From positions 1 to 38,779 of the forward strand of contig CAYLZH010000010.1 in assembly GCA_964388245.1 (NCBI GenBank): DNA of 38,779 nt. Direction: 5' to 3'. The position numbers were made by a program, and so were the translations under genes. The stretch comes from JAIOYV01 sp964388245. Lineage in GTDB: Bacteria > Bacteroidota > Bacteroidia > Bacteroidales > M50B96. Shown here in pieces: positions 1-8,152 of this stretch (position 1 is the first letter of the stretch; each line of letters begins with the position of its first letter). Below the pieces are notes generated by a model, which was not told where the DNA came from, did not search any database, and saw only the letters and a list, made by a program, of their open reading frames with translations.

Positions 1-1176
1 CATAATTTCAAAGATTTCATGAAGTTTCCAGATGTTGGTCACCATAACCTGGAATATAAACCCTGGCCTGCTATCAGACATAAGTCTTTGCACGAACATG
101 AAAGCATTTTTTCCGTGTTGACAAAAAAAGATATCCTGCTCCATTTTCCATATCAAACTTTTGGTCATGTAATTGATCTGTTGCGCGAAGCCGCCCTCGA
201 TCCTAAAGTATATAGCATAAAGATAACCATTTACCGGGTTGCCTTTAATTCGAGCATTATGAATGCAATGATTAACGCATCCCGAAACGGAAAGCAGGTT
301 ACTGCAATTTTAGAACTTCAGGCACGTTTCAACGAAGAATCGAATATATATTGGTCGAAAAAACTGGCTGAAGAAGGCGTTCGCGTAACCTATGGTGTAC
401 CAGGACTGAAGGTTCATTCCAAAACTATCCTGATTAAAAGAAAAGAAGACAAGGAAATAGTACACTATGCAGCTATAGGAACAGGAAATTTCAATGAAGA
501 CACTGCCAAAGTTTTTAGCGATACGCTGTTACTTACTTCACATAAGGAAATAACACTTGAAGTGGATCGTGTGTTCGACTTTTTCTCACGGAATTATCAA
601 ATCCCCAGGTTTTCTCATTTAATTGTTTCTCCTTTTAACAGCAGGGTAAGAATTGTAAAACTGATAAACCAGGAAATCAAAGCTGCCAAAGAAGGAAAAA
701 AGGCTGCTATGACCCTGAAACTTAACAACCTGGTCGATCATCGCATAATTAATAAGATTTACGAAGCCCATAAAGCAGGAGTTAATGTAAGGTTAATGGT
801 ACGTGCAATGTTCTCCTTAATACCAAAAGTTGAATCTAAAGGAATCGATCTTGAATGCATGGGAATAATCGACCGGTATCTTGAACATGCCCGGATATTT
901 TATTTCCATAACGGAGGAGATGAAACACTTTTGATATCATCGGCCGATCTAATGGAGCGTAACCTCGACCGGCGCGTCGAAATTATTTGTCCTATTTATG
1001 ATGCCGGAATTAAAAAACAGCTCATCCAAACCCTCGATCTTGAATGGCAGGACAACACGCAGGCAAGAGTTCTTAACAACGATTTAGATAATAAATACCG
1101 AAAACCAGGCGCAAAAAGAAAAGTGCAGGCACAACATGAAATCTATAAATTGCTGAAGAACAAGAACAAAGATTAA
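1..1176 (+). CDS. ppk1: Polyphosphate kinase 1, C-terminal part (5' end outside window)
   Basis: PPK1 makes long-chain inorganic polyphosphate reversibly from ATP. The reading frame is open from base 1, so this is the 3' part (391 codons) of a gene that usually encodes about 690-720 residues. The two phospholipase-D-like halves that form the catalytic core are present. The first contains GLKVHSK, whose histidine at 415-417 corresponds to the autophosphorylated His435 of the E. coli enzyme. The second contains YLEHARIFYFHNGG, whose histidine at 886-888 corresponds to His592. The C-terminus ends in a basic lysine-rich tail. The methionine at 19 is internal and not a start. The next gene begins 86 bp downstream behind its own putative promoter, so it is probably a separate transcription unit. 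Confidence 0.95.
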   Translation, partial: HNFKDFMKFPDVGHHNLEYKPWPAIRHKSLHEHESIFSVLTKKDILLHFPYQTFGHVIDLLREAALDPKVYSIKITIYRVAFNSSIMNAMINASRNGKQVTAILELQARFNEESNIYWSKKLAEEGVRVTYGVPGLKVHSKTILIKRKEDKEIVHYAAIGTGNFNEDTAKVFSDTLLLTSHKEITLEVDRVFDFFSRNYQIPRFSHLIVSPFNSRVRIVKLINQEIKAAKEGKKAAMTLKLNNLVDHRIINKIYEAHKAGVNVRLMVRAMFSLIPKVESKGIDLECMGIIDRYLEHARIFYFHNGGDETLLISSADLMERNLDRRVEIICPIYDAGIKKQLIQTLDLEWQDNTQARVLNNDLDNKYRKPGAKRKVQAQHEIYKLLKNKNKD

Positions 1177-1205
1177 CCAATCCTATACAGCAACAATGTT
1201 TTATG

Positions 1206-1226
1206 TAATTTTGTATCCGGATACAA
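1206..1226 (+). promoter_or_regulatory. Putative -7 box with overlapping 16-bp palindrome upstream of the aromatic gene group
   Basis: TAATTTTG at 1206-1213 matches the Bacteroidota -7 consensus TAnnTTTG. No TTG is seen at the usual -33 distance. A perfect 16-bp palindrome, TTGTATCCGGATACAA (1211-1226), shares three bases with the box and lies where transcription would start. The position suggests an operator for the glutaminase-aroBDA group. This is inference only, since no regulator is identified. Confidence 0.4.
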
Positions 1227-1262
1227 TTAGATACACCGGACACATCAACAGGAAATCGATTC

Positions 1263-1847
1263 ATGAGCAGGCTTTTAGTAATAGATAACTACGATTCGTT
1301 TACCTATAATCTTGTTCATTACATTGAAGGAGTTTTAGAATCGGATGTTGATGTAATACGGAACGATGAAATCGACTTTGCCAGAGCCGGCCATTACGAT
1401 TGCTTTGTCTTGTCACCCGGGCCGGGACTACCCCACGAAGCCGGACAATTAATGGATTTAATAGACCGGTTTTCTCCGCATAAAATAATTTTTGGTGTGT
1501 GCCTTGGGATGCAGGCAATTGCACTTCATTATGGCGGGAAACTTGAAAATCTCGACAAAGTTTATCATGGCGTGGCAAGTACTATCCATTTCACCCTGGA
1601 GGATAATATCTTATTTAACAAACTCCCTTCATCATTTAAAGTTGGCAGGTATCATTCGTGGGTAGTAGATAAAAAGTGTTTTCCATCACAACTCGAAATT
1701 ACTTCAGAAGATAAAACAGGTTCTGTCATGTCGCTCAGACATAGAAGCCTGCCGGTTTTTGGTGTTCAGTTTCATCCCGAGTCAATTCTAAGCGAATACG
1801 GAAAAAAGATTATCTTCAACTTTTTAAAACAAACCGGGATGATCTGA
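1263..1847 (+). CDS. Glutamine amidotransferase, anthranilate synthase II / aminodeoxychorismate synthase II type
   Basis: A 194-residue class I glutamine amidotransferase that hydrolyses glutamine and passes ammonia to a chorismate-using partner. The family signature is complete: NYDSFTYN at the N-terminus (residues 9-16), the oxyanion-loop SPGPG (51-55), the nucleophile in GVCLGMQ (Cys80), and the His171/Glu173 pair in QFHPES. The length is normal. TrpG (tryptophan) and PabA (folate) cannot be told apart from the sequence alone, and some bacteria use one protein for both, so no symbol is given. It lies just before aroB, aroD and aroA in the same orientation, which fits a role close to chorismate. 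The synthase component I partner is not in the window. Confidence 0.9.
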   Translation: MSRLLVIDNYDSFTYNLVHYIEGVLESDVDVIRNDEIDFARAGHYDCFVLSPGPGLPHEAGQLMDLIDRFSPHKIIFGVCLGMQAIALHYGGKLENLDKVYHGVASTIHFTLEDNILFNKLPSSFKVGRYHSWVVDKKCFPSQLEITSEDKTGSVMSLRHRSLPVFGVQFHPESILSEYGKKIIFNFLKQTGMI

Positions 1848-1925
1848 TAAAATCCTCCTCCTATTTGTAGAAATATAAAAGCTATAAGCAACAAATAATG
1901 TGAATGTTAATGAAAGTTTATACTT

Positions 1926-2939
1926 GTGAGAGAATTTATTGTTGAAGGAAATAACCGGTCGAGGATCATAATTGGAAGTTGTGTTTCACGACTACAAACT
2001 TTCCTGCCCGATTGCAGGGTAATTGCAATTACCGATAAAAATGTAAAAGCCTTATACTCACAATATCTTGAAAGCTTTGAGGTAATCGTTTTCCCACCTG
2101 GCGAAGCCAACAAAACACTATCGACAGTTGAAAAAATCTATCACGAACTAAAGCACCTCGAAGCCGACAGATCGACATTTATCCTGGGATTTGGTGGTGG
2201 CCTGGTATGCGATATAGCCGGCTATGTGGCCTCAACATTTATGCGTGGTCTTCAGTTTGGATTTGTTTCAACCACCTTACTTTCACAGGTCGACGCAAGT
2301 GTAGGTGGCAAAAACGGGATCAATTTTAGTGGAACAAAAAACATGATAGGGACTTTCAATCAACCTGAATTTGTTTTGTGCGATCCTTTATTCCTGAAAA
2401 CATTGCCAGAACGAGAAATCAGGTCAGGGTTTGGTGAAATCATTAAACATGCCCTTATTGCCGACAGTGCAATGGTGAAGTTTCTCGAAAACAAGCATAC
2501 TGAATCCCTCTCTCTGCATGCTGAAGCAATCGAACATCTTGTGTTATCATCAGTAAAAATAAAAGCATCCATCGTTAACCGGGATGAAACAGAAAAGGGC
2601 GAGCGCCGAAAACTTAATTTTGGGCATACGCTTGGCCACGCTATCGAAAGCCTGTCCGGGCTGTCACATGGCGAAGCAATAGCTATTGGAATGGTACTGG
2701 CATCTAAAGTTTCACAATCTATAGGATTACTTTCAACTGAAGATCATCAAAGGATAAAAAACCTGATTGATAAGTATGGCCTACCTATTACATGGAATAT
2801 TGAACGGAACCTGATTTTTGATCAAATTATAAATGATAAAAAGCGCGATGGAAACATCATTCATTTTGTACTGCTGAAAAACATTGGCGAAGCAATCATC
2901 AGAAAAATTAAATTATCTGAATTAAAAGAAACAGGATAA
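1926..2939 (+). CDS. aroB: 3-dehydroquinate synthase
   Basis: Converts DAHP to 3-dehydroquinate, the second step of the shikimate pathway, using NAD+ and a divalent metal. Visible hallmarks are the glycine-rich GFGGGLVCDIAGY (residues 88-100), GGKNGIN (127-133), and the metal-binding positions Glu171 (GFGEIIKHA), His234 (FGHTLGHAIE) and His248 (LSHGEA). The 337 residues are slightly shorter than average. The start is a GTG: the frame has a TGA at 1911-1913 and no ATG between it and the conserved region. It follows the glutaminase by 78 bp and precedes aroD by 11 bp, so cotranscription with aroD and aroA is likely. Confidence 0.96.
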   Translation: MREFIVEGNNRSRIIIGSCVSRLQTFLPDCRVIAITDKNVKALYSQYLESFEVIVFPPGEANKTLSTVEKIYHELKHLEADRSTFILGFGGGLVCDIAGYVASTFMRGLQFGFVSTTLLSQVDASVGGKNGINFSGTKNMIGTFNQPEFVLCDPLFLKTLPEREIRSGFGEIIKHALIADSAMVKFLENKHTESLSLHAEAIEHLVLSSVKIKASIVNRDETEKGERRKLNFGHTLGHAIESLSGLSHGEAIAIGMVLASKVSQSIGLLSTEDHQRIKNLIDKYGLPITWNIERNLIFDQIINDKKRDGNIIHFVLLKNIGEAIIRKIKLSELKETG

Positions 2940-2950
2940 ACGAACAGGCA

Positions 2951-3604
2951 TTGAAAGATATCGACAACAAAATATGTGTTAGCCTTGGGAATACTGACTT
3001 TCATGAATGTATTGAGGCAGTGAACTGGTTTCCGCTATCCGAAGTCAGGCTTGATTTACTGAATTTGTCGATCAGTCAGATTGAAACAGTTTTTGCGGCA
3101 GGAAATAAAGTAATTGCTACATGCAGGCCTGGAAAATTAAATGACACTGAAAGATTGAGCCAGTTAATTGCTGCCATCGAAGCAGGTGCCAATTATGTTG
3201 ATATGGACATCACAAATTCTTCTGATTTTATAGCCACAGTTAGTAGGATTGCCATTGATCAGAAATGTGAAATTATTTATTCGTATCATAATTTTAAGGA
3301 AACACCACCATTACTAAAACTTAAAATAACTACTGAAAAATGTTTTACCATGGGAGCTAACGTTGCGAAGATTGCCTGCATGGCAAATTCGCATAACGAC
3401 CTGAATACCATTTATTCATTATACAATCATTATCAGAATATAATCGCTTTTGGTTTGGGATCTTTTGGAGTTGAAAGCAGGATTAAAAGCCTGCAACTTG
3501 GCGCTGAATTTACTTACGCATCCTTAAGAGATGATCAGGCTACTGCACCAGGACAGATAAATTTTCTGAAGATGAAAGATGCTCTTTCAAAAATTGTACA
3601 ATAG
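2951..3604 (+). CDS. aroD: 3-dehydroquinate dehydratase, type I
   Basis: Dehydrates 3-dehydroquinate to 3-dehydroshikimate through a Schiff-base mechanism. Type I features are all visible: EVRLD (31-35), the catalytic His113 in YSYHNF, the Schiff-base Lys140 in NVAKIA, Arg177 in GVESRI, and the C-terminal ATAPGQI (197-203), where the usual Ser is Thr198. The 217 residues are typical or slightly short. The start is a TTG 11 bp after the aroB stop, and no ATG lies in frame before the conserved EVRLD block. It is 3 bp from aroA. The family is certain; the exact start is less so because no clear ribosome-binding site precedes it. Confidence 0.93.
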   Translation: MKDIDNKICVSLGNTDFHECIEAVNWFPLSEVRLDLLNLSISQIETVFAAGNKVIATCRPGKLNDTERLSQLIAAIEAGANYVDMDITNSSDFIATVSRIAIDQKCEIIYSYHNFKETPPLLKLKITTEKCFTMGANVAKIACMANSHNDLNTIYSLYNHYQNIIAFGLGSFGVESRIKSLQLGAEFTYASLRDDQATAPGQINFLKMKDALSKIVQ

Positions 3605-3607
3605 CAA

Positions 3608-4867
3608 ATGGAAAAAACTATATTTCCTCATACAATATCAGGAACAGTAAGTGCACCAACTTCAAAGAGTTACTTTCAGCGTGCTATTGCTGCAGGTTTG
3701 TTGTCGGAAGGAACAAGCAGGATAAAATATAAGAATCATTGCAACGATTCTTATGCAGCCATTCAAGTCGTAAAAATGCTGGGAGCCAGGATAAGCGATA
3801 ATCCTCCCATTTTGACAATTGAAGGTGGATTACAACCTGCCGGAACTGTTTTAGATTGCATGGAGTCGGGCCTTTGTCTGCGTATGTTCTCCCCTATTGC
3901 TGCACTTCTCTCTACACCTTTCACTTTACAAGGCTCCGGCTCATTATGCAAAAGATCCCAATTGTTGATCGTAGATTCTTTAAAAAAACTGGGGGTTGGA
4001 ATAAGCTCGAATAATGGATTGCCCCCTATTAAGCTTCACGGACCTTTGCAAGGAGGAACTGTTACTATCGATGGTTCACAAAGTTCACAGCTAATTACAG
4101 GATTGTTTATGGCGCTTCCTCTTGTAAGAAACGATTCTGTCCTTGAAGTTGCCAATCTGAAAAGCAAAAGGTATCTCGACATGACTCTCGAACTTTTGGC
4201 AGATTTTGGAGTATCTATTAAGAGAAAGCGTGAAAATCAATTTTTAATCCGGGGAAATCAAATGTACCGGGCATGTGATTATCAAGTTGAAGGAGATTGG
4301 AGCGGAGCAGCATTCTGGATTGTGGCCGGACTACTTTTTGGCAACATCAGCATTGAGGGATTAAAACAAAACAGTCTGCAAGCCGATTCCGAAATCATAA
4401 GATTTTTATCCCAATTTTCACTTAATTTATCTATCTCTTCACAAAAACTGAGCATTAACAAATCTAAAATCCCTGCCTTTGAATTCGATGCTACCCACTG
4501 CCCTGACTTATTTCCGCCCTTAGTAGTCCTTGCCTCTTATGCAACGGGTGTTTGCAGGATAGATGGGATAAACCGACTAATCCACAAAGAAAGCAACCGG
4601 GCTGTAAGCCTACAGGAGGAATTTGGAAAACTGGGAATTCGAATATCCCTGTCTAAAGATTCCATGATGATACATCCCGGTGAAATCAAATCCGGAGAAG
4701 TTTCGTCCCATAATGATCACCGCATTGCTATGGCGCTTGCCATTGCTGCACTTGGTGCAAAAGGCCCTGTATCAATAAGAGGAAGTGAAAGCGTTGAAAA
4801 ATCCTACCCGGGTTTCTGGGAAGAGTTGGAAAGATTATTAAATGAGAAAATTCAAAGAAATATTTAA
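3608..4867 (+). CDS. aroA: 3-phosphoshikimate 1-carboxyvinyltransferase (EPSP synthase)
   Basis: Joins shikimate-3-phosphate and phosphoenolpyruvate to give EPSP, the step before chorismate. The 419-residue protein shows the N-terminal Lys-Ser pair in APTSKSYFQRA (Lys20-Ser21), a divergent ESGLCLRMF in place of the common NAGTAxR loop, SSQLITGLFMALP, EGDWSGAAFWIVAG, the region with THCPDLFPPL, and the C-terminal SHNDHRIAMALAIAALG. Both inverse alpha/beta domains are therefore present. It starts 3 bp after aroD and ends the group. The next gene is convergent, only 20 bp away, and no hairpin terminator is evident between them. aroC, aroE and aroK are not in this window. Confidence 0.95.
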   Translation: MEKTIFPHTISGTVSAPTSKSYFQRAIAAGLLSEGTSRIKYKNHCNDSYAAIQVVKMLGARISDNPPILTIEGGLQPAGTVLDCMESGLCLRMFSPIAALLSTPFTLQGSGSLCKRSQLLIVDSLKKLGVGISSNNGLPPIKLHGPLQGGTVTIDGSQSSQLITGLFMALPLVRNDSVLEVANLKSKRYLDMTLELLADFGVSIKRKRENQFLIRGNQMYRACDYQVEGDWSGAAFWIVAGLLFGNISIEGLKQNSLQADSEIIRFLSQFSLNLSISSQKLSINKSKIPAFEFDATHCPDLFPPLVVLASYATGVCRIDGINRLIHKESNRAVSLQEEFGKLGIRISLSKDSMMIHPGEIKSGEVSSHNDHRIAMALAIAALGAKGPVSIRGSESVEKSYPGFWEELERLLNEKIQRNI

Positions 4868-4887
4868 TGTCTACAACCTGCTGACAT

Positions 4888-7800
4888 TTAACAAATAAGT
4901 TGCTTTACAAGTTTGTCCATTTTATCTAATTCTATCTCCAAATACTTTTTTATTTCAAGCCGGATCCTTCCAAGATGGATGCCTTCAATTTTTCTGTCTC
5001 CATCAATTCCTGATAGAAAAATTTGAGCTTTTATGTGAGCCGCTTCACTTATTTCTGCGAGCTGTTGATGTTTTTTGTTAGTCTCATCAAATTTCGGGAA
5101 AAAAATATCGAGTATCTTTTTATGAACGTGTCTTGCCCCAAACAATCCTTTTGCCTGGAAATCTTTCATCATCAAGTTGGGTAATGTTGAATTGAGAATC
5201 GCTGTTATGTAATGAGCTTCTTTAAACGATTCGGTGTACATAACATAACAAACACTTTCCACAATAAATTCGAGATCAAAGTCTTTCCTTTTTACCACCG
5301 TGGCGTTTGCATCTTTTGCAGATGAATTGTAAAGGACAAGATATGGGGCGTTTAGGTTTTGAGAAGTCAGTTTGTTTTGCCAGTTTAGATAATTTTCAGA
5401 AGAGATTTTTTCGTTCTTTTCAGTTCGGTGGATTTGCCAGATGTTTTCTGCTTTCTGAAACCACTTTGATGCAAATCTATTCCCTTCTTCGAGAAGTTCA
5501 TGTGCCGAATATAACTTTATCTTTTTTTCTTTTTTTGATATGGAAATGGGTAATACTACCAAATCGGGTTTGTGCAGGGCAAAGGGTAAGATACTTTTTG
5601 AAAGAGATGTGAGAAATACAAACTCGCTTTCAATACTGCCCGAGTATTTTAATCCTTTCCAGGGAGGCTTCGCATCAGTCTGTATCTTTTCCGATACCTT
5701 AATATGAACAACCCTTTCATCCCAATCGGGAGGAATATCCTGGTCTAATTCAATAAAATAGAAAGCGCGAGGAACAATGGTTGCTCCTTGTTTGAATAGT
5801 TTTTTATAGGGATTAACTTTCTTTTGAGTTCTTGTTTTGTGTGAAGAAAAGGCAGTCGATTTTCCTTGTCTTACATAAAACCATTTTGATTTTTCTTCTT
5901 TCAATCTTGGGATGGCTGTTTCCAGATTGCAATTATGTACGGGGAGATTACCTATAAAAGTAATTCCATCAAGACCGGACTTTGGTAAAGACTTTTTACC
6001 ATTTTCTTTATTAGCAAACAACACACAACTGGGGATACGAAAAAGGGGCGAAACATCCTGCAAATCCCAAATTTGCGATAATTTAAACCCGGCAGCTTTT
6101 CCTCCTCTTGTATTATCGTGATGGTCGGCATTGAAAAAACTTCTTGGGAGTACAAACGCAATCTTTCCAGTCTCCTTTAAAAAATAACTGCTGCAATAAG
6201 CTAAAAAGATAGCTGCAATTTCGAGGTGTGGAAAGTTAGCCACCTTCGCTGGTTTGATGTTGTATGTTTCGGCAAGCGAGTTTAGAAGATCCTGGTACTC
6301 TTTATTTTTAATTGAACTAAAAGTAAACCAGGGTGGGTTGCCAATCACATAATCGAATTTACGGCTCAGGAAATAAGGTTTATAGAGGTTCTGAACAATG
6401 AACTTCCAAATACCGTCCCTTCCTCTTTCTTTAACCGATTTCAGTGTTTTATAAAGTTTGTAAAAATTTTCTACTAAAAGCAGGGTCAATCCACCATTTT
6501 TATACCTACGTTCCAAATTATTTTTGAAGGTATTTATACTTTCAAACTTCTTGTGCATTGACTGTTCTGCTAAGTCTTCGCAAACTTCAAGAGCCTCATC
6601 GAACAAAAGCATATCTTCAAAAACCTGTGTATTAAGCCAAAGTTTTTCCTTATCAATTTGCATGATGAACTCACTGCCAAAAAGGTTTTGTACTCCCTCG
6701 GGAGCAAGCAGAGTATTGGCCAGAATAATATTTAGGTGAACGGCTTTTCGGGCACTTGTGATTTCCTTGCCTAGTGCAAGCAGCATCGTAGTTTTTGCAA
6801 TTTGTACACTCAAAGGATGGATGTCGATCCCATAAATACTATTATTTAGTTCTTCAACCGTAACGGTTGGATTCAGATTCCTGATTCGGTGAATGGCCGC
6901 CCGAAGGAATGAACCACTACCACAGGCAGGGTCAAGTATTTTTTCCCCCGGCTTAAATACCAATTCATTCACAACCCGCTCACATAGCCAGTCAGGTGTA
7001 TAATATTCGCCAAGCGAATGACGGGTATCGAGGTCGATCAATTCCTGGTACACACCTTTAAGAATATCCTCATCTACCTGGTTGAAATCATAAGCCGAAA
7101 TTTCCTGTGAAATCAACCGAAATACTTTTTTCAACCCAACAAAATTTCTTTTATTCCCTATCCAGTGAAAGAAATCGTTGTCGACAAAATTCTGGATATT
7201 GTATTTCTGAAAAATGTTTCCGGTGATAATCCCAACCATTTCATCTTCATCGATGTAATCATCGTTACTCACCACCGAGTAAGCCAGCATTTTAGAGAAT
7301 ATGCTAAGGTAAGTGTGAATTAGGAAATTCATTTCGCTAGCATCGAAAGAGCCATAAGCAATGGATAGGAATTTTTTCCACTGCTCGAAGGAAACCTGCA
7401 CCTCTCCATATTTTTTCACACTATTAAAATGCCTTATCAGTTCGCGCATCGACTCGATAAATACATTGCCTTGATGCCCAAACGATTCTTCGATCCGTAT
7501 TAATGTAGCCCTTTGTTTTTGTTCCTTAAAAAGGAAACGGTCGATCCAGAAATAAAAATCTTCTACATTCTTTTCATTGAGAATAAAAGAAGCACTTTCC
7601 ACTTCATTCAGGATCAATTCATCTTCCGTTAGACTTTCAAACTGATCTAACTGCGAAATATCCGGGGCATATATTTTCCAGGTAATACAGTCGGTAGCAA
7701 TCAATGTAAAATTGTATCCCTCGCCCGAATTGAACTGACCGAGTAGGTAGCCTGCCAATTGTTCTTTAGCGTGATTTAAGTTAAGCTTAAGGTTGTTCTC

Positions 7801-8070
7801 GAATTCAATGATAATCTTATTGAAAAGTGTATCAGCGCTCCCCCTATGAAGTTTATCTTTCCGGGGGATGTTCAACACAGTAGCCTCAGAACCGCCGGTA
7901 ATTTTGTCGATGATTTTTTCGATCTTCTTGTCGCCAGTATAAAGGCGGTTGAGCAGATCTTTGAACGCTTCTTTTTTAGGTAGTTCTTTACTGGTTGCCT
8001 TAACTTTATTTATATAACCAAGTATTAGCTCTGACCTTTCCGATGATATTGAGTGTGTTTTAATTATGCC
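4888..8070 (-). CDS. Large Eco57I/type IIG-like adenine-specific DNA methyltransferase (restriction-modification); start unresolved
   Basis: From the first usable start, a GTG at 7878, this encodes 996 residues. Motif I is DPACGSGSF (residues 316-324) and motif IV is NPPW (514-517), the N6-adenine methyltransferase signature. HSLGEYYTP just before motif I and the C-terminal target-recognition-like region with GLFGARHVHKK fit the Eco57I/type IIG family. Near the N-terminus, ADTLFNKIIIEFEN resembles a PD-(D/E)xK nuclease core (Asp16, Glu25), but Glu27 stands where Lys is expected, so cutting activity is uncertain. The frame stays open 64 codons further upstream to a TGA at 8071-8073. That extension is charged and helical-looking and runs straight into the domain, yet contains no ATG, GTG or TTG. 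The drawn 5' limit includes it. No restriction, specificity, BREX or DISARM partner is adjacent. It could be a stand-alone R-M enzyme, an orphan methylase or a 5'-damaged gene. Confidence 0.85.
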   Translation of the reverse strand, partial: GIIKTHSISSERSELILGYINKVKATSKELPKKEAFKDLLNRLYTGDKKIEKIIDKITGGSEATVLNIPRKDKLHRGSADTLFNKIIIEFENNLKLNLNHAKEQLAGYLLGQFNSGEGYNFTLIATDCITWKIYAPDISQLDQFESLTEDELILNEVESASFILNEKNVEDFYFWIDRFLFKEQKQRATLIRIEESFGHQGNVFIESMRELIRHFNSVKKYGEVQVSFEQWKKFLSIAYGSFDASEMNFLIHTYLSIFSKMLAYSVVSNDDYIDEDEMVGIITGNIFQKYNIQNFVDNDFFHWIGNKRNFVGLKKVFRLISQEISAYDFNQVDEDILKGVYQELIDLDTRHSLGEYYTPDWLCERVVNELVFKPGEKILDPACGSGSFLRAAIHRIRNLNPTVTVEELNNSIYGIDIHPLSVQIAKTTMLLALGKEITSARKAVHLNIILANTLLAPEGVQNLFGSEFIMQIDKEKLWLNTQVFEDMLLFDEALEVCEDLAEQSMHKKFESINTFKNNLERRYKNGGLTLLLVENFYKLYKTLKSVKERGRDGIWKFIVQNLYKPYFLSRKFDYVIGNPPWFTFSSIKNKEYQDLLNSLAETYNIKPAKVANFPHLEIAAIFLAYCSSYFLKETGKIAFVLPRSFFNADHHDNTRGGKAAGFKLSQIWDLQDVSPLFRIPSCVLFANKENGKKSLPKSGLDGITFIGNLPVHNCNLETAIPRLKEEKSKWFYVRQGKSTAFSSHKTRTQKKVNPYKKLFKQGATIVPRAFYFIELDQDIPPDWDERVVHIKVSEKIQTDAKPPWKGLKYSGSIESEFVFLTSLSKSILPFALHKPDLVVLPISISKKEKKIKLYSAHELLEEGNRFASKWFQKAENIWQIHRTEKNEKISSENYLNWQNKLTSQNLNAPYLVLYNSSAKDANATVVKRKDFDLEFIVESVCYVMYTESFKEAHYITAILNSTLPNLMMKDFQAKGLFGARHVHKKILDIFFPKFDETNKKHQQLAEISEAAHIKAQIFLSGIDGDRKIEGIHLGRIRLEIKKYLEIELDKMDKLVKQLIC

Positions 8071-8071
8071 T

Positions 8072-8079
8072 CAAAGATA
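8072..8079 (-). promoter_or_regulatory. Candidate -7 box for the methyltransferase gene
   Basis: Read on the minus strand this is TATCTTTG, a perfect match to TAnnTTTG. It sits on the TGA that closes the open frame upstream of the methyltransferase. No TTG occurs at 19-21 nt. If it is used, transcription would begin near 8065, so translation would have to start inside the 64-codon extension (no standard start codon) or at the GTG at 7878. Confidence 0.35.
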
Positions 8080-8152
8080 ATCTATAAACACAAGTCTCTT
8101 TTTAAAACAATCTATATTTATCATTGTCTTATCAACATAAATCTTAAAAAAA

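Noticed and set aside
5307..5612. 101-codon plus-strand open frame
   Set aside because: Shadow of the methyltransferase C-terminal part; cysteine- and phenylalanine-rich composition without domain character.
4868..8152. Methyltransferase region as a mobile island
   Set aside because: I see no integrase, transposase, tRNA, terminal repeats or obvious base-composition shift at either border.
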